From Halodurantibacterium flavum (lineage in GTDB: Bacteria > Pseudomonadota > Alphaproteobacteria > Rhodobacterales > Rhodobacteraceae), in assembly GCF_042681825.1 (NCBI RefSeq), contig NZ_JBHUGH010000034.1:1-41719 (forward strand): DNA of 41,719 nucleotides, in the 5' to 3' direction. Shown here one piece after another: positions 39,627 to 41,719 of the stretch. Positions within the stretch are counted from its first letter, which is position 1; each line of letters opens with the position of its first letter. The notes beneath the pieces are model-generated. The model did no database searches, was not told the origin of the DNA, and saw only the letters and a program-made list of their open reading frames with translations. Made by a program: the position numbers and the translations under genes.

Positions 39627-40667
39627 GTGAGAGAGACAGGAAGGAACGTGGGGGCGAGAACTTTGGCTAAAAACAAGAAGGCGACAATCCAATACCGTGA
39701 ATTAAAGGCGGAAGGCCCGCTGCGCGGGATGGAGCTGAAGGACATGCTGGTTGATGTGCTCCGTCGGCGTAGGGAGCATCACACAGTTGGGGAGAACGCG
39801 CGGCTTCGGATCATCGATCTCGACCAAGATGGCAGCTACGTGATCCTGAACAAGGTTTCCTCACCCGAAGCTTGGGACGGGGCGGTCTTCTGCGGGCAGC
39901 TCATCCACCTTCAGGCCGGAGCAGACATTCAGGCGGTTCTTCAATCTCTCGATGAAGATACTGACGAATTTGTGCTTCAGAACATTGACGTAGGACCTGC
40001 CGCTCGTGTTCTGAAGGGCGTTCTTTACTTCGCGGTCAACAAAAACCATGTGGGCCTCATCGAAGGCCATACTGTCCGGGGGCAGATACTCGAGCGATAC
40101 TTGACTGCGCTATTCCAAAATGCAGGAGAACTCGAGCCTGGGCAGCAGGTGATCCTCAATGCGCAATTCAGCGCACAGGGGGAAAAGGGGCTGCAGGAGA
40201 TATCAGACCTGACAATCTCGGCGCGCCCGAAGCATGCATCTGCCGACAATCGGTCAGTGGTGATTGATGATGAGAGGCAGGCTGGACAAGCAAGAGAAGA
40301 AGGGCACACCGTTTTTGATATTTTGAAGCTGATGGGGTGGCCAGACGAGGCTTTGGAACGCTTGGAGCAGCAAATTCCTGCAGGAGGGCGCATCGAAGGC
40401 CTTCTTAAAGTCGTAATCAAAAGTCAGCGTAGCAAGGTTCGAATACCTAGAGCCGCCGTCAACGAGGCGCTGCGAAACTTCGATCCGGCTGATCTTGGCC
40501 TTCAGGGCGATGGCCGCGAGAAGGGAGGAATGGTCAAACTTACGGTCATGAAAGATGTGAAGACAGAAGGCTCCCTCCTGGACCCCGAAGATGCTATGTT
40601 AAAGATCGTTGACGCCCTGAAGGAATGGGCTGCTGCAGGGAAAATTGATTGTCGCTTCGAGGGTTGA
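39627..40667 (+). CDS. Unknown soluble protein, first gene of a two-gene cargo module
   Basis: The frame opens at GTG 39627 (346 residues). TTG 39663, giving MAKNKKATIQYREL, and GTG 39648 are alternatives; GGAAGG lies at 39640-39645. The protein is soluble, mixed alpha/beta. A middle segment, RVLKGVLYFAVNKNHVGLIEGHTVRGQILERYLTALFQNAG, suggests a beta-rich domain of about 200 residues. A helical C-terminal region includes HTVFDILKLMGWPDEALERLEQQIP. I recognise no family. Its stop is overlapped by the start of the membrane-protein gene, so the two are translated together. Composition is visibly less G+C-rich than the phage core, a sign of acquisition. Confidence 0.78.
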   Translation: MRETGRNVGARTLAKNKKATIQYRELKAEGPLRGMELKDMLVDVLRRRREHHTVGENARLRIIDLDQDGSYVILNKVSSPEAWDGAVFCGQLIHLQAGADIQAVLQSLDEDTDEFVLQNIDVGPAARVLKGVLYFAVNKNHVGLIEGHTVRGQILERYLTALFQNAGELEPGQQVILNAQFSAQGEKGLQEISDLTISARPKHASADNRSVVIDDERQAGQAREEGHTVFDILKLMGWPDEALERLEQQIPAGGRIEGLLKVVIKSQRSKVRIPRAAVNEALRNFDPADLGLQGDGREKGGMVKLTVMKDVKTEGSLLDPEDAMLKIVDALKEWAAAGKIDCRFEG

Positions 40668-41239
40668 CATGGCTGACGCTCGCTGGTGCGGCAGTGAGCG
40701 GGGCAGCGATTCCACCGGCGCTTTTTGCGGGTGAGCCCGTTCGTATGCTTGTGACCTTTTTAGGGCTGGTCTCTGCGAGCATCCTTCCTACAGTCTCATT
40801 GGCCATTACGAGCATGAGTGGCACAGGGCGATCCGTTCAGAAGATTAACGAGCTATATGACGACGTCCGTCAGAACACGGCAGCCCTCTTCCGCACACTT
40901 GCCTATGTAGCTTTCGTCTTCGCTGCTTTGCTCGTGTTTACCATGACCCCGGTCGTGAACTTGGACACTGTTGTGCTAGGGCAGGCTATTTACCTTCCTG
41001 ATGCCGCGCGACGGGTAGTTCAGCTCGTAGTTTTCGCCAGTGCAGTCCATGCCGTCTCCGAAGCATACCGCATACCTAAAACTTTCAGGAGCGTCTTGGC
41101 CATCAAGCGGGACATCGCTGTCTATGAGGCTCGTAAGCACATACGGGAGGCTGCTCCCGGCGAAGCCGAGATCAAGCAAATTTTCCCGAAGAAGGAGGGT
41201 TTCGGAAAGTCGGTAAGCCTCGAACAACTCGGAAAGTGA
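40664..41239 (+). CDS. Unknown multi-span membrane protein, second gene of the cargo module
   Basis: I chose TTG 40664, whose TTGA overlaps the stop of the previous gene; TTG 40649 is an alternative. The product has about 191 residues with four probable membrane segments: near 3-22 (WLTLAGAAVSGAAIPPALFA), 28-50 (MLVTFLGLVSASILPTVSLAI), 78-100 (TLAYVAFVFAALLVFTM) and 117-137 (RVVQLVVFASAVHAVSEAY). A charged cytoplasmic tail follows. Coupled soluble-plus-membrane pairs are frequent in phage defence and superinfection exclusion. No family is recognised. Confidence 0.75.
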   Translation: MTWLTLAGAAVSGAAIPPALFAGEPVRMLVTFLGLVSASILPTVSLAITSMSGTGRSVQKINELYDDVRQNTAALFRTLAYVAFVFAALLVFTMTPVVNLDTVVLGQAIYLPDAARRVVQLVVFASAVHAVSEAYRIPKTFRSVLAIKRDIAVYEARKHIREAAPGEAEIKQIFPKKEGFGKSVSLEQLGK

Positions 41240-41693
41240 TGCTCCTCACTACAGAGAAGACCTCGTCGGGCTTCTTGTCTGCAGAGCTAGAACGCACAGT
41301 TCCTCTCCCGCATCGCCAATAATCGTTTGCATGTTCGTCGATGCGCTCTGCAGGCCCGGACCTACATCAACGCATTGATTTTCATCCCTTTTACTCAACA
41401 TGCAAATGCCGAGAGGAGCTTGCGGCCCGATTTGCATGTTCGGATGATGGAGCTGAAGCGCGCCAGACGCCCAGAACGCGCTGTTTGTCCTTTTTTCCAA
41501 GGATTCGCGGGCCTCTCACGCATTCTTCCACGTCAACCTGCACCACGCGTTTTCCAGGGCTTCAAGGGCCATTTTAACGCCTCCTGCATGACATTCGCAG
41601 CATCTATCGGCGCGGCCTCGATAGCCCTCTGATACCCTTGTTTTGTTGGGAGTTTTCACCTCTCCCCGGCTATTCCCACATAATCCCGCATCT
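41240..41693. other. Non-coding left transposon end with repeated TTTGCATGTT motifs
   Basis: No convincing gene is seen; the frames here have poor composition and no ribosome-binding sites. TTTGCATGTT occurs at 41326-41335 (plus), 41397-41406 (minus) and 41431-41440 (plus). The two plus copies extend to TTTGCATGTTCG. They do not match the terminal transposase site. They may be host-factor or regulator sites, or additional transposase contacts of the left end. Confidence 0.55.
41256..41280 (+). terminator. Weak terminator-like hairpin after the cargo module
   Basis: AGAAGACC and GGGCTTCT can pair with one mismatch around TCGTC, followed by TGTCT. The stem is short and the T tract poor. It lies 17 bp after the membrane-protein stop. 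Confidence 0.35.
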
Positions 41694-41718
41694 CTGCAGG
41701 TATTGGTGTCACACAACA
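41694..41718 (-). repeat. Left-end terminal transposase site
   Basis: Read inward on the minus strand, this 25-bp site starts TGTTGTGTGACACC and ends TGCAG. It matches the outer right-end site (3-27) at about 19 of 25 positions, with the same TGACA-to-TGCAG spacing. It defines the left end of the prophage. No second full copy was found within the next 450 bp. Confidence 0.82.
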
Positions 41719-41719
41719 C

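Larger units (their letters stand above)
3..41718. mobile_element. Complete Mu-like transposable prophage (B3/RcapMu-type, siphovirus tail)
   Basis: The element runs from TGT at position 3 to ACA ending at 41718. Its ends carry inverted copies of a 25-bp transposase-type site. Inside are a DDE transposase with a Mu-type N-terminal DNA-binding domain, a MuB-like ATPase, a repressor with operators, GemA, a Mor-like activator, and head genes in Mu order (gp25 to gp29, F, G, I/Z, T, 35, 36, 37). The tail genes are lambda-like. There is no integrase and no tRNA attachment site. Only two bases on the left and one on the right lie outside, so the target duplication cannot be checked. No essential gene looks broken, so the prophage may be active. 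Confidence 0.93.

Noticed and set aside
39627..41239. Naming the cargo pair Kiwa (KwaA/KwaB)
   Set aside because: Only the general layout (soluble protein plus four-span protein) is similar; gene order is reversed and I see no convincing DUF4868 sequence pattern.
41327..41632. A 101-residue plus-strand ORF in the left end
   Set aside because: No ribosome-binding site, poor composition, overlaps the repeated TTTGCATGTT motifs, and lies in the transposon end where genes are usually absent.
1..41719. tRNA genes, rRNA, CRISPR arrays, insertion sequences, site-specific integrase
   Set aside because: No regularly spaced repeats, no tRNA-like fold and no integrase or insertion sequence gene were seen; the only transposition genes are those of the phage.

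Overview
The window is essentially one complete Mu-like transposable prophage, read from its right end (position 3) to its left end (position 41718). The ends are imperfect inverted repeats that begin TGT and finish ACA, which is the signature of MuA-type transposons. A MuA/MuB pair, a LexA-type repressor, GemA, a Mor-type activator and a Mu-like head gene order lie between them. The tail genes are of the long non-contractile, lambda-like kind (tail tube, frameshifted chaperone, tape measure, J-like tip), as in B3/D3112/RcapMu-type phages rather than Mu itself. The high G+C, the codon use and a GTTC-N7-GTTC LexA box point to an alphaproteobacterial host, probably Rhodobacterales-like. This is inference; no host gene is visible.

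Layout from the left end (high coordinates) to the right end. (1) 41240-41719: non-coding transposon end. (2) 37672-41239, plus strand: repressor, a secreted small protein, a DNA adenine methylase behind a promoter overlapped by an SOS box, then a tightly coupled pair of unknown genes (a soluble protein and a membrane protein). This looks like lysogeny cargo. (3) 37580-37669: three repressor operators and the early promoter. (4) 37590 down to 28834, minus strand: early operon with small unknown genes, a ParB-like protein, MuA, MuB, DNA-binding proteins, a DUF3164 protein, GemA and the Mor-like activator. One plus-strand gene (36886-37170) lies against it. (5) 28735 down to 21146: lysis, then gp25/26/27-like proteins, terminase, portal, gpF-like and gpG-like head proteins. 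(6) 21042 down to 167: protease with nested scaffold, decoration protein, capsid, connectors, tail, tip and fibres.

Genes are packed with ATGA or TGATG stop-start overlaps. Several starts were corrected on this basis, and two genes below 60 codons were recovered.

The regulatory logic is legible. Repressor operators of the form TTGGC-N5-TGCCA control the early promoter. The Mor-like activator ends the early operon. A 23-bp dyad occurs just upstream of both late transcription units. A third copy points the other way, into the early region and towards the repressor.

The most interesting points are a textbook -1 frameshift site in the tail chaperone, an Acb2/Tad1-like anti-CBASS sponge candidate in the head operon, a toxin-like nuclease domain on the gpF head protein, the SOS-boxed cargo promoter, the third opposed Mor-type site, and the unrecognised two-gene module 39627-41239.
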